From: Streptomyces beigongshangae | GTDB lineage: Bacteria; Actinomycetota; Actinomycetes; Streptomycetales; Streptomycetaceae | Direction of reading: 5' to 3' | Assembly (NCBI RefSeq): GCF_019710745.1 | Contig: NZ_JAHKJW010000004.1 | Span: 1-64,000, forward strand | DNA: 64,000 bases | Part shown: positions 51,537 to 60,003 of the stretch, in pieces | How positions within the stretch are numbered: position 1 is the stretch's first letter | Layout of the letters: each line of letters begins with the position of its first letter | Notes under the pieces: model-generated | What the model was told of the DNA's origin: nothing | Databases searched by the model: none | The model's input: the letters and a program-made list of their open reading frames with translations, nothing else | Program-made: the position numbers and the translations under genes

Positions 51537-52691
51537 GTGCAGTCCCCTCCCACCGGGTCCGCCGGGAGCCGCGCCGAATCCGTCGGGAACGCTCCCGGAG
51601 CCGATCCGCTCCTGCCCGGGCCCGTGCGCCGCGTGGCCGCCTGGTGCCTCGTCGTGCTGCTGGTCACCGGGGTCGTCCTGGTGGGGGTGCGGCTGTGCGA
51701 GGAACTCAGGACCGCCGTGGTGCCCGTGCTGCTCGCGCTCCTCGGCACCGCCCTGCTCGGGCCGCTGTACCGGTGGCTGGTACGGGCGAAGGTCAACCGG
51801 TCGGTCGCGGCCGGAGCGACGTGCGCGGCCGTGGTCGCCGTCGTCGGCGGGGCCGCCTACATCGTCGTCGCCGCGCTGATCGACACCGGTGACCAGATCG
51901 CCGCCTCGCTCAAGGAGTCGGCCCGGTGGCTGTCCGATCACTTCGGGACGGCCGGCACCTCCCTGGACGACCTCGCCTCCGATGCCTGGGAGCTGCTCGG
52001 CAAGTTCGGCGGGACGGCGGCGTCCGGGGTGATCAGCGGATTCGGTGTCGTGGGGGAGGCCGTCGCCATGGCCGTCCTCGCGCTGCTGCTCGTCTTCTTC
52101 TTCCTGCGGGACGCGCACCGGGTGCCCGGCGTCCTGCGCTCGCTGGCGCCCCGGCGGTCGGGGGACACCGTCGAGGCGATGGCGCGGCGGGCGTACCGGG
52201 CCGTCGAGGGGTTCATGCGCGGCACGACCCTCATCGCGCTCATCGACGCCGGCTGCATCACTGTGGGGCTGCTCGTGCTGCGGGTGCCGGGAGCGCTCGG
52301 GCTGGGCGCGCTGGTGTTCGTCGGCGCGTACATCCCCTACCTGGGCGCCTTCCTCTCCGGCGCGGTGGCCGTCCTGGTGGCGCTCGCCGACCGGGGGTTC
52401 GTGATCGCCCTGTGGGCGCTGGGGATCGTCCTGGCCGTCCAGGTCCTGGAGGGGCATGTGCTGCAACCGGTGATCCAGAGCCGGACCGTCCAGATGCACC
52501 CCGCCGTCGTGCTGCTGGCCATCACCGCGGGCGCGTCGGTCGCGGGGATCCTCGGGATGCTGCTGGCGGTGCCCCTTACGGCCGCGGCGTTCGGGGTGGT
52601 CGCGGAACTGCGGGGCCGTTACGCGTCCCCGTCGCCCGGGGGAGCGGAGACGGCACCCTCGGGCAGCTCCGGCCCGGGCTCCTTCTCGTAG
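51537..52691 (+). CDS. AI-2E family (UPF0118) permease
   Basis: 384 aa with about eight membrane helices: WCLVVLLVTGVVLVGVRLCE, AVVAVVGGAAYIVVAALIDT, VAMAVLALLLVFFFLRDAHR, LGLGALVFVGAYIPYLGAFL and AVQVLEGHVLQPVIQSRTVQ. The last is the family signature region (EGHVLQPVIQ). Family knowledge: members export autoinducer-2 or act as Na+(Li+)/H+ antiporters; in actinomycetes the substrate is unknown. I chose the GTG at 51537 after AGGTGAG; earlier starts fall inside the 14-bp repeat array. Confidence 0.88.
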   Translation: MQSPPTGSAGSRAESVGNAPGADPLLPGPVRRVAAWCLVVLLVTGVVLVGVRLCEELRTAVVPVLLALLGTALLGPLYRWLVRAKVNRSVAAGATCAAVVAVVGGAAYIVVAALIDTGDQIAASLKESARWLSDHFGTAGTSLDDLASDAWELLGKFGGTAASGVISGFGVVGEAVAMAVLALLLVFFFLRDAHRVPGVLRSLAPRRSGDTVEAMARRAYRAVEGFMRGTTLIALIDAGCITVGLLVLRVPGALGLGALVFVGAYIPYLGAFLSGAVAVLVALADRGFVIALWALGIVLAVQVLEGHVLQPVIQSRTVQMHPAVVLLAITAGASVAGILGMLLAVPLTAAAFGVVAELRGRYASPSPGGAETAPSGSSGPGSFS

Positions 52692-54874
52692 AGCTCGAAC
52701 CAGATGCTCTTGCCCTCGCCCTGCGGGTCGACCCCCCACGCGTCGGCGAGCAGCTCGGTGAGGACCAGGCCCCGCCCGGAGGAGGCCATCTCACCGGGGT
52801 GCCGCTTGTGGGGCAGGTCGTCGCTGCCGTCCGTCACCTGGATCCGTATCCGGCGGGCAGCCGCAGTGCCCGTCACCCCTGCCGCGCCCGTCGCCCCTGC
52901 CGCGCCCGCCCCCTCTGCCGTGCCCGGCGCACCCGACACCTCGGCGACGAGCAGTGCGTCCCCGTCCGTGTGGACGAGGACGTTCGTGATCATCTCGGAG
53001 GCCAGCAGCACCGCCGAGTCGACCTGGTCGGCGGAGGTCCAGTCGTGCAGGAACTCCCGCAGCTGCTGCCGCGTCACCGCGACCTTCCGGGGCTCGGCCT
53101 GCGCGACGGTCAGCACGGTGCGCCGTACGGCGGGCCGCGGGAACGCCGAGCCGCCGGGAGCGTAGTCCTCCTCTCCCGCCCGGTACAGCAGCAGTACCGC
53201 TATGTCGTCCTCGCGGCGGTCCACCAGAGGGCCGGTCGTGTGGTGCGAGGAGGGCCCGTGCACGCCCTGGACCAGCGCGTCGGCGAGCACTTCCATGTCG
53301 CCGTCGTGGTCCTCCAGGATCCTGCGGATCCTGAGCCAGCCGGTGTCCAGGTCGTGCCCGCCGGTCTCGATCAGCCCGTCCGTGCAGAGCAGCATCGTCT
53401 CGCCGGGCTCCAGCACGATCCGCGTCGTCGGGTAGTCGGCGTCCGGGTCGACGCCCAGCGGCAGTCCGCCCGCGGTGGCCCGGCTCAGCACGGTCCCGTC
53501 CGCCATGCGGATCGCCGGGTCCGGGTGGCCCGCCCTGGCCATCTCCAGTACGCCGGTCTCCGGGTCCACCTCCACGTACAGGCAGGTCGCGAAGCGCGGG
53601 TCCGCCGCCTCGTCGTCGGACGTGATCCCGTACAGGAAGCGTGAGGCGCGTGAGAGGACCGCGTCCGGGCGGTGCCCCTCGGAGGCGTAGGCCCGCAGCG
53701 CGATCCGCAACTGGCCCATCAGCCCCGCGGCGCGTACGTCATGGCCCTGGACGTCGCCGATGACCAGCGCGAAGCGACCGCCGGCGGGGCTCGTCCGCGC
53801 GGTGCCGCCGGGCAGCGGGATCATGTCGTACCAGTCGCCGCCCACCTGGAGGCCGCCGCCCGTGGGCACGTACCGGGCCGCGACGCTCATCCCCGGGATC
53901 TTCGGTCCCAGGGTCGGCAGCATCGAGCGCTGGAGGCCGTCCGTGAGCTCCCGCTCGGACTCGGTGACGCCGGCCCGTGAGAGGGCCTGCGCCAGCATGC
54001 GCGCCACCGTCGTCAGCACGGACCGTTCGTCGGGTGTGAAGGTGACCGGATACGTGAAGGCCGCCATCCACGCGCCCATCGTGCGCCCCGCCACCGTGAG
54101 CGGCAGGAACGCCCAGGACCGGCGGTCGAAGTGCTGGACGAGCGGCCAGGCGGCCGGATAGCGGGCGTGGTAGTCCTCCGGGGAGGAGAGGTAGACGGCG
54201 CGACCGGTGCGGACGACCTCCGCGGCCGGGTAGTCCGTGTCCAGGGGCATCTGGGAGAACGGGTCCTCGTCCCCCGGCTGCTGCCCGTGGTGGCCGATGA
54301 CGGTGAGCCGGTCGGCCTCCGCGCCGAAGACCGCGAGCCCGTCCGGCGAGAAGCCGGGCATCGACAGGCCGGCCGCGACCCTCAGCACCTCGGACGTGGA
54401 CCGCGCCTCGGCCAGCGCGCGCCCCGCGTCCAGCAGGAACGCCTCGCGCGAGCGCCGCCAGTCCCCCGTCACGGGGGTGCGCGCGGCGGCGCCCGGCGGC
54501 GGCTCGGTGACCTCCTGGAGGGTGCCGATGAGCTGGTACGACCCGGTGTCCGGATCGATCGACGGCTTGGAGCGGCTGCGCACGGTGCGGACCACCCGGC
54601 CCTGGTCGTCCATGACCCTCAGCCGCAGCTCGGCGAGTGTCCGCTCGGCGGCGGCGAGCTGGACGACCCCGTTGACCTCGTTCCAGTCGACGGGGTGGAA
54701 ACGGGCCCGTATGCCGGCCTCCGTGAGCACGGCCGGCTCCGCGGGCAGGCCGAGGAGCCGGGATGCCTCGGCGTCGAGAGCGACCTTCCCGGCGGCGTGG
54801 TCCCATCTCCACAGGCCGGTGGCGAGGGTAACGAGGACGTCCCCCACAGAAGGAAGGGGATCATCTGTGCGCAT
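52619..54874 (-). CDS. PAS-GAF-SpoIIE (PP2C) phosphatase with anti-sigma-like kinase domain
   Basis: 751 aa. In order: a PAS-like domain (~10-115, LATGLWRWDHAAGKVALDAE), a GAF domain (~150-310, RSWAFLPLTVAGRTMGAWMA), a SpoIIE phosphatase domain (~330-560, VGGDWYDMIPLPGG, VIGDVQGHDVRAAGLMGQLR, CTDGLIETGGHDLD), and a C-terminal HATPase_c domain (~590-735, DQVDSAVLLASEMITNVLVH, GRGLVLTELLADAWG). Family knowledge: such proteins control sigma factors through anti-anti-sigma dephosphorylation and anti-sigma-like kinase activity. The 3' end overlaps the end of the permease on the opposite strand by 73 bases. The start at 54874 is chosen by domain layout. Confidence 0.92.
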   Translation of the reverse strand: MRTDDPLPSVGDVLVTLATGLWRWDHAAGKVALDAEASRLLGLPAEPAVLTEAGIRARFHPVDWNEVNGVVQLAAAERTLAELRLRVMDDQGRVVRTVRSRSKPSIDPDTGSYQLIGTLQEVTEPPPGAAARTPVTGDWRRSREAFLLDAGRALAEARSTSEVLRVAAGLSMPGFSPDGLAVFGAEADRLTVIGHHGQQPGDEDPFSQMPLDTDYPAAEVVRTGRAVYLSSPEDYHARYPAAWPLVQHFDRRSWAFLPLTVAGRTMGAWMAAFTYPVTFTPDERSVLTTVARMLAQALSRAGVTESERELTDGLQRSMLPTLGPKIPGMSVAARYVPTGGGLQVGGDWYDMIPLPGGTARTSPAGGRFALVIGDVQGHDVRAAGLMGQLRIALRAYASEGHRPDAVLSRASRFLYGITSDDEAADPRFATCLYVEVDPETGVLEMARAGHPDPAIRMADGTVLSRATAGGLPLGVDPDADYPTTRIVLEPGETMLLCTDGLIETGGHDLDTGWLRIRRILEDHDGDMEVLADALVQGVHGPSSHHTTGPLVDRREDDIAVLLLYRAGEEDYAPGGSAFPRPAVRRTVLTVAQAEPRKVAVTRQQLREFLHDWTSADQVDSAVLLASEMITNVLVHTDGDALLVAEVSGAPGTAEGAGAAGATGAAGVTGTAAARRIRIQVTDGSDDLPHKRHPGEMASSGRGLVLTELLADAWGVDPQGEGKSIWFELYEKEPGPELPEGAVSAPPGDGDA

Positions 54875-55054
54875 TGACCCACTGTATGAACAGGTGAACG
54901 AGAGGTGCCACCGAGGCAGGTGAGGCGCAGACGGCCGCCTGTCCCCGCGGGCTCTCCCCGCGCGCGGTCGCGCGGCTTTCCCGAAGACCGCGTCGGAGGC
55001 CACCCCGGAGGCTATTGCGGGCGGCGATCACGGGGCGGCCGGTACCCTTGCCTG

Positions 55055-55070
55055 TGTTTCACGTGAAACA
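55055..55070. promoter_or_regulatory. parS: parS centromere site 2 (ParB binding)
   Basis: TGTTTCACGTGAAACA is the exact 16-bp parS consensus, and the palindrome extends one base each side to 18 bp (55054-55071). It lies in the spacer 32 bases before the aspS start, so ParB bound here could also affect the aspS promoter. Confidence 0.95.
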
Positions 55071-55102
55071 CGTCCCCGATCGCGAAGACTGGATGAACGA
55101 CG

Positions 55103-56872
55103 ATGCATCGGTACAGGTCCCACACCTGCGGCGAGCTCCGCGCCTCTGACGTCGGCAGCGACGTCCGGCTGAGCGGCTGGCTGCACAATCGCCGAGACCT
55201 GGGCGGCATCCTCTTCATCGACCTGCGCGACCACTACGGCATCACGCAGCTCGTCGCCCGCCCCGGCACCCCTGCGTACGAGGCCCTCGACAAGGTCTCC
55301 AAGGAGTCCACGGTCCGGGTCGACGGCAAGGTCGTCTCGCGCGGCGCGGAGAACGTGAACGCGGAGCTGCCGACCGGTGAGGTCGAGGTCGAGGTGGGCG
55401 AGGTCGAGCTGCTCGGCGCCGCCGCCCCGCTGCCCTTCACGATCAACACCGAGGACGGTGTGAACGAGGAGCGGCGCCTGGAGTACCGCTTCCTCGACCT
55501 GCGCCGTGAGCGCATGCACCGCAACATCCTGCTGCGTACGTCGGTCATCTCGGCCATCCGCCACAAGATGACGGCGCTGGGCTTCAACGAGATGGCGACC
55601 CCGATCCTCAGCGCGACCTCCCCCGAGGGCGCGCGCGACTTCGTCGTCCCGTCCCGGCTGAACCCGGGTCGCTTCTACGCCCTGCCCCAGGCCCCGCAGC
55701 AGTTCAAGCAGCTGCTGATGATCTCGGGCTTCGACCGGTACTTCCAGATCGCGCCCTGCTTCCGTGACGAGGACGCGCGCGCGGACCGTTCGCCGGGCGA
55801 GTTCTACCAGCTCGACGTGGAGATGTCCTTCGTCGAGCAGGAGGACGTCTTCCAGCCGATCGAGAAGCTCATGACCGAGCTGTTCGAGGAGTTCGGCAAC
55901 GGCCGCCACGTCACCTCGCCGTTCCCGCGGATCCCGTTCCGCGAGTCGATGCTCAAGTACGGCTCCGACAAGCCGGACCTGCGGGCCCAGCTGGAGCTCG
56001 TCGACATCACCGACGTCTTCGAGGGCTCGGAGTTCAAGGCATTCGCCGGCAAGCACGTACGGGCGCTGCCGGTGCCGGACGTGTCCGCGCAGCCCCGGAA
56101 GTTCTTCGACCAGCTCGGCGACTACGCGGTCTCGCAGGGCGCGAAGGGCCTGGCCTGGGTGCGGGTGGCCGAGGACGGTTCGCTGACCGGCCCGATCGCC
56201 AAGTTCCTCACCGAGGAGAACGTCGCCGAGCTGACGAAGCGCCTGTCGCTGGCGGCCGGCCATGCGGTGTTCTTCGGCGCGGGCGAGTTCGACGAGGTCT
56301 CCAAGATCATGGGTGCGGTGCGCGTCGAGGCCGCCAAGCGCGCCGGGCACTTCGAAGAGGGCGTCTTCCGCTTCTGCTGGATCGTCGACTTCCCGATGTA
56401 CGAGAAGGACGAGGAGACCGGGAAGATCGACTTCTCGCACAACCCGTTCTCGATGCCGCAGGGCGGTCTGGAGGCCCTGGAGACCCAGGACCCCCTGGAC
56501 ATCCTGGGCTGGCAGTACGACATCGTCTGCAACGGCGTCGAGCTGTCCTCCGGCGCCATCCGGAACCACGAGCCGGAGATCATGCTCAAGGCCTTCGAGA
56601 TCGCGGGCTACGACCGGGAGACGGTCGAGGAGCAGTTCGCGGGCATGCTGCGCGCGTTCCGCTTCGGCGCACCTCCGCACGGCGGCATCGCCCCCGGTGT
56701 GGACCGTATCGTCATGCTCCTCGCCGACGAGCCGAACATCCGGGAGACCATCGCGTTCCCGCTGAACGGCAACGCGCAGGACCTCATGATGGGCGCGCCG
56801 ACGGAACTGGACGAGACGCGGCTGCGTGAGCTGCACATCTCGGTGCGCAAGCCGGTGAACCAGGCGAAGTAG
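55103..56872 (+). CDS. aspS: Aspartyl-tRNA synthetase
   Basis: 589 aa, the length of bacterial-type AspRS with a GAD insertion. The N-terminal OB-fold anticodon-binding domain ([20 protein letters not shown]) precedes the class II core: motif 2 [20 protein letters not shown] and motif 3 [15 protein letters not shown]. The GAD insertion is at ~285-420. Family knowledge: it charges tRNA-Asp; whether it also mischarges tRNA-Asn cannot be read here. The start is ATG 55103, with a weak GGAT upstream. A strong terminator follows. Confidence 0.97.
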   Translation: MHRYRSHTCGELRASDVGSDVRLSGWLHNRRDLGGILFIDLRDHYGITQLVARPGTPAYEALDKVSKESTVRVDGKVVSRGAENVNAELPTGEVEVEVGEVELLGAAAPLPFTINTEDGVNEERRLEYRFLDLRRERMHRNILLRTSVISAIRHKMTALGFNEMATPILSATSPEGARDFVVPSRLNPGRFYALPQAPQQFKQLLMISGFDRYFQIAPCFRDEDARADRSPGEFYQLDVEMSFVEQEDVFQPIEKLMTELFEEFGNGRHVTSPFPRIPFRESMLKYGSDKPDLRAQLELVDITDVFEGSEFKAFAGKHVRALPVPDVSAQPRKFFDQLGDYAVSQGAKGLAWVRVAEDGSLTGPIAKFLTEENVAELTKRLSLAAGHAVFFGAGEFDEVSKIMGAVRVEAAKRAGHFEEGVFRFCWIVDFPMYEKDEETGKIDFSHNPFSMPQGGLEALETQDPLDILGWQYDIVCNGVELSSGAIRNHEPEIMLKAFEIAGYDRETVEEQFAGMLRAFRFGAPPHGGIAPGVDRIVMLLADEPNIRETIAFPLNGNAQDLMMGAPTELDETRLRELHISVRKPVNQAK

Positions 56873-56914
56873 GGCCCGTCCGGGCCCGGGCCGGGAACCG
56901 ACAGCACGTCGCTG

Positions 56915-56952
56915 TGGGGCGGTGCCACCTCTCCGGAGGTGGCACCGCCCCA
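56915..56952. terminator. Terminator after aspS
   Basis: TGGGGCGGTGCCACCT (56915-56930) pairs with AGGTGGCACCGCCCCA (56937-56952), 16 bp, between the convergent aspS and a small minus-strand gene. Confidence 0.88.
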
Positions 56953-56975
56953 TGGCTGTTCGGTCGCCCGGCTGT

Positions 56976-57296
56976 TCAGGGGAGGGCCCCGTGGTCGTCC
57001 TCGTCGGGGAAGGTCTCGCGGTCCGGGGACGGGGGGAGCGGCGGGAGGCGCAGGTCGCCCGGTACCGGTCCGTCGCCGCGGCTCCGGGCGTAGCGGTGCA
57101 CGCGTACGTCCAGGTTCAGGCGCCGGGACTTCCTGCTGAGGCGCCGCCGCTCACGTCGCCCGGCCTCGTCGTCGTCCAGCTCGTGGTACCTCCGGCGGTT
57201 CTCCCAGAAGGAGCGTTCCTGGGCGGCCGCCGCCTCTCCGGGCGTGCCACTGCCGGGACCGCCCGGCTCGTCCGCGTCGCCCGTCTCGTCTGCCAT
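56976..57296 (-). CDS. Small charged protein of unknown function
   Basis: 106 aa, not recognised. The sequence is highly charged and probably disordered apart from a basic helix: RSFWENRRRYHELDDDEAGR, then RRERRRLSRKSRRLNLDVRV. Tail FPDEDDHGALP. The position next to aspS and codon usage support a real gene; the ATG at 57296 has no strong ribosome binding site. It marks the left edge of the putative peptide-maturation cluster but is on the other strand. Confidence 0.6.
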   Translation of the reverse strand: MADETGDADEPGGPGSGTPGEAAAAQERSFWENRRRYHELDDDEAGRRERRRLSRKSRRLNLDVRVHRYARSRGDGPVPGDLRLPPLPPSPDRETFPDEDDHGALP

Positions 57297-57675
57297 GGTT
57301 CACACGGTGGCACGAATCGGCGATTACGGGGAGTGCGTATTCGACTTTTCTCATACGGGTGAAAATGGTTTGTCTCAGGACGTAGAGATCCGGACATGGC
57401 GCATTCCCTGTAACTGTAAGTCACCTGTACGTGGAGCGGTCCACTCCGATCCGGAGTCACCGCGCGGGACCTGCCCGGCGAAGGAACGCACCCCCTCACG
57501 CACCCCCTCGCGCGCTCCCCGACGCTCCGGCCCCCGGGGTCACTTACCGGCCATCCATCTCGTTGACCGCGAAGCGCCCCTCGTCGCACGCTCCTCCAGC
57601 ACGCGGTCTCCCCGTTCCCGGGGCGGCTTCGGAGGGGCCCCAGGCTGCCCGGGGCCGGACGAGAGGAAGACAACG
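57297..57675. promoter_or_regulatory. Promoter region of the candidate RiPP operon
   Basis: 379 bases with no supportable gene, clearly less GC-rich at 57330-57430 than the rest of the window. Elements: a direct repeat CTGTAACTGTAAG (57408-57420), a dyad GTGGA-GCGG-TCCAC (57431-57444), and TTTCTCATACGGGTG (about 57348). These would suit a regulated promoter, but no regulator gene is visible in the operon. Confidence 0.5.
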
Positions 57676-57846
57676 ATGGCCCTCAGCACGGAGAACCAGC
57701 ACAAGCCGGTCCGCAAGTCGCTGACCGAGCGCACCCAGGACGAACTCGAGATCGCAGGGTTCGACGAGGTCGAGACCCCCGAGGCGGACATCGTCAGCCT
57801 CGGCGGCGCCAGCTACACCAAGATGCTCGGCAAGATCTACTCCTGA
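57676..57846 (+). CDS. Candidate RiPP precursor peptide
   Basis: 56 aa with a good ribosome binding site (AGAGGAAG, about seven bases upstream). An N-terminal leader-like half (MALSTENQHKPVRKSLTER then TQDELEIAGFDEVETPEAD) ends in a Leu-Gly-Gly-Ala (SLGGA) before a short C-terminal segment ASYTKMLGKIYS. The DELEIAGFDEVE stretch has the acidic, amphipathic look of a leader bound by PqqD-like domains; Gly-Gly-Ala suggests a possible cleavage point. There is no Cys. Residues that could be modified in the core are two Tyr, Ser, Thr, Lys, Met. It is first in a co-directional operon with a PqqD-like gene next. No known precursor family is recognised. Confidence 0.75.
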   Translation: MALSTENQHKPVRKSLTERTQDELEIAGFDEVETPEADIVSLGGASYTKMLGKIYS

Positions 57847-57853
57847 CGGCTCC

Positions 57854-57890
57854 CTCGGGGCTCCGGCGCGCGAGACACCGGAGCCCCGAG
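57854..57890 (+). terminator. Hairpin between precursor and biosynthetic genes (attenuator candidate)
   Basis: CTCGGGGCTCCGG (57854-57866) pairs perfectly with CCGGAGCCCCGAG (57878-57890), loop of 11. It begins 8 bases after the precursor stop. RiPP operons commonly use such a leaky terminator to make more precursor than enzymes; a stabilising 3' stem is the alternative. No T-run immediately follows. Confidence 0.75.
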
Positions 57891-57931
57891 ATCCGCCGTG
57901 CCGGACCCCGGAGAGCGAGAGCCGTTTTTCG

Positions 57932-58168
57932 ATGCAGCGCATCACCTCGGAACTGCCCTACTTGGACCAGGCAGGCCATGTCTACGTGCCGCTCGCCGGA
58001 CCGGCACGCTCCTGTCTGAAGCTCAACCGCCACGCGTCCCGGATCTGGCGTGAGGCCCTGCGCCGCCCCGTGGACCTCGAAGACCTGCCCGCGCCGGACC
58101 GGGACTTCCTGCTCGGCCTCACCCGGCGCGGCGTCCTGCACACCGCGCCCGCGCCGGAGGGAGGGTGA
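57932..58168 (+). CDS. PqqD-like peptide-recognition (RRE) protein
   Basis: 78 aa. Pattern of a PqqD/RRE winged helix: two short beta strands (ISSELPYLDQAG-like start, HVYVPLAGPARSCLKLN), the Leu-Asn-x-x-Ala turn (LKLNRHASRIWREAL) and a C-terminal helix with LTRRGVLHTAP. Family knowledge: RREs bind the leader of a RiPP precursor and present it to the modifying enzymes, notably radical SAM proteins (as in PQQ and mycofactocin biosynthesis). It is followed two bases later by the radical SAM gene. The Shine-Dalgarno is distant. Confidence 0.78.
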   Translation: MQRITSELPYLDQAGHVYVPLAGPARSCLKLNRHASRIWREALRRPVDLEDLPAPDRDFLLGLTRRGVLHTAPAPEGG

Positions 58169-58169
58169 G

Positions 58170-59999
58170 ATGGGTCCGCCGACACAGCCGGCCATCGCCT
58201 TCGTCAACCCCTCGGTCGGCTTCTCCGACCGCCGCAAGTCCAAGCCGATCGGGCTGGCCTACATCATGGCCTACCTGGAGAAACACGGATTCCCCAGCTC
58301 GGGCTTCGACTTCGGGGACTCCGAGGACGACGCCGTCGAGCTCGCCGGGACCTACGGTCTGGACCGCTTCGACGTCGTCGGGTTCTCCGTCTACAACGAG
58401 TCGCTCCGCGCGGCGGTCGCGATGGCCGGGTGGATCAAGAGCCGTCGCCCGGACTGCCTGATCGTCCTCGGCGGCCCGCACGCGACCGCCGTGCACGAGC
58501 ACATCCTGCGCCGCCATCCCTGCGTCGACGTCGTGGTCCGGCGCGAGGGCGAGGAGGCGATGCTCGAACTCGTCCGCGGCCTCGGCGACCGGGCCCGGCT
58601 GACCGGAATCAGGGGCACCACCTGGCGTGCTCCCGACGGCAGCGGGGATGACGGCAGCGGGGATGACGGCAGCGGGGATGACGGCAGCCGTGGCGGCGGC
58701 GATGACAGCAGTGGCGGCACTGGAACCGGCACCGGCGCCGTTGGCCTGCTGGTCAACAAGGACCGGGATCTCGTGCCCGACCTCGATCAGATCCCGTTCC
58801 CCGACGCCGAGTTCACCTCGCACTCCGGCTACCCCGACCTCACGTACTACGACGAGGTCCAGGGCAGGCTGAAGGCGGCGCTGACGATCTGCAGCAGCCG
58901 CAGCTGCCCGTACAACTGCTCCTTCTGCGGTGTGCTGACCATCGGACGCACGTACCGGTCGCGCGAGGCGGAGCGGGTCGTCGCGGAACTGTTCCACTTC
59001 CGTGAGCGGCACGGCGTCACCTACGAGCACGTCTACTTCAGCGACGCCAACTTCTTCGTGTCGCCGGCCCGTGCCCTGGAGGTCGCCGAGGCGCTGTACG
59101 AGGCCGATCCGCGGGTCACCTTCAGTTTCGGCACCCGGGTCAACCAGATCCTCAAGGCAGCCGAGGTCCTGCCCCGCCTCAAGGAGTGCGGGCTGCGGTT
59201 CATCGAACTCGGCATCGAGTCCGCCTCGGAACCGGTCCTGGAACGGCTCGCCAAGCATGTGAAGCCCGAGGTCAACATGGCGGCCGTACGCCTGCTGCGG
59301 CGTCTCGGCATCGAGATCTCCCTCGACTTCATCATGCTGGACCCGGCCACCACCCTGGCCGACATCCGCGCCAACATGGAGTTCCTGCGCGAGGCCGGCT
59401 TCTACGACTACGTACCGCACGACCACCTCTACACCGCCCTCGTGCTCTACGAGGGCACGCCGATCCGCGACTTCTACGCCCGGCGGTTCGGTGTCGTCTT
59501 CGACCCGGACGACCTGCCCAACCCCTTCGCGCTCTTCGAACTGACCGAGGTGCAGCGGTTCAGCGACACGCTGCGGGCCTTCCGGAAGCAGTGGCAGGGC
59601 CGGATCGACCGTGCCCTGGCCCAGGGGGAACTCGCGCTCGCCTCCCTCGGGGACGATTTCGCGGAGGACGGCTCCCGGAGGGACGGCCCCCCGGAGGTCG
59701 GCTCCCGGAGAGCCGGCTCCCCGGGGTACGGCGAGGGCTTCTCCCGCATGTCGCACGCCCGGCTGCAGCTCGACGTGGTGTCGCTGCGCCACGCGCCCAA
59801 CCTCTTGGCGGAGCGGCTGCTGACGGACGCCGAAGCCGGGTTCCCGCTGCTGGACCGGGGCGGACTGGAAGCTCTGCTGCCCTGCCCGGGACACGACGGT
59901 GTCCCCCTGCACGACCTGATCGCACGCACCGAGGCCATGGCGCGGGAGGCGGGCTGCGCGCGGGCTCCGGACGCCGTCGGCCCGCACGGGAGGGACTAG
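58170..59999 (+). CDS. Cobalamin-binding radical SAM enzyme
   Basis: 609 aa. N-terminal B12-binding domain (~5-140: FVNPSVGFSDRRKSKPIGLA, VVGFSVYNES, CLIVLGGPHATAVHEHILRR). The radical SAM core carries the CxxxCxxC cluster at Cys246-Cys250-Cys253 (SCPYNCSFCGV). An inserted linker (~157-188) contains three GDDGS units. HVYFSDANFFVSPARALEVA and IELGIESASEPVLERLAKHV are core motifs. Family knowledge: such enzymes carry out C-methylation, cyclisation or ring-contraction on unactivated carbons. Start ATG 58170, preceded by GGAGGGAGGGTGAG. The C-terminal ~90 residues are outside the core and contain GSRRDGPPEVGSRRAGSPGY. Confidence 0.88.
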   Translation: MGPPTQPAIAFVNPSVGFSDRRKSKPIGLAYIMAYLEKHGFPSSGFDFGDSEDDAVELAGTYGLDRFDVVGFSVYNESLRAAVAMAGWIKSRRPDCLIVLGGPHATAVHEHILRRHPCVDVVVRREGEEAMLELVRGLGDRARLTGIRGTTWRAPDGSGDDGSGDDGSGDDGSRGGGDDSSGGTGTGTGAVGLLVNKDRDLVPDLDQIPFPDAEFTSHSGYPDLTYYDEVQGRLKAALTICSSRSCPYNCSFCGVLTIGRTYRSREAERVVAELFHFRERHGVTYEHVYFSDANFFVSPARALEVAEALYEADPRVTFSFGTRVNQILKAAEVLPRLKECGLRFIELGIESASEPVLERLAKHVKPEVNMAAVRLLRRLGIEISLDFIMLDPATTLADIRANMEFLREAGFYDYVPHDHLYTALVLYEGTPIRDFYARRFGVVFDPDDLPNPFALFELTEVQRFSDTLRAFRKQWQGRIDRALAQGELALASLGDDFAEDGSRRDGPPEVGSRRAGSPGYGEGFSRMSHARLQLDVVSLRHAPNLLAERLLTDAEAGFPLLDRGGLEALLPCPGHDGVPLHDLIARTEAMAREAGCARAPDAVGPHGRD

Positions 60000-60003
60000 C
60001 CGC

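Noticed and set aside
57116..57673. Minus-strand 185-codon frame covering the RiPP promoter region
   Set aside because: It joins the out-of-frame part of the small charged gene to non-coding sequence and has no start signal or family similarity.
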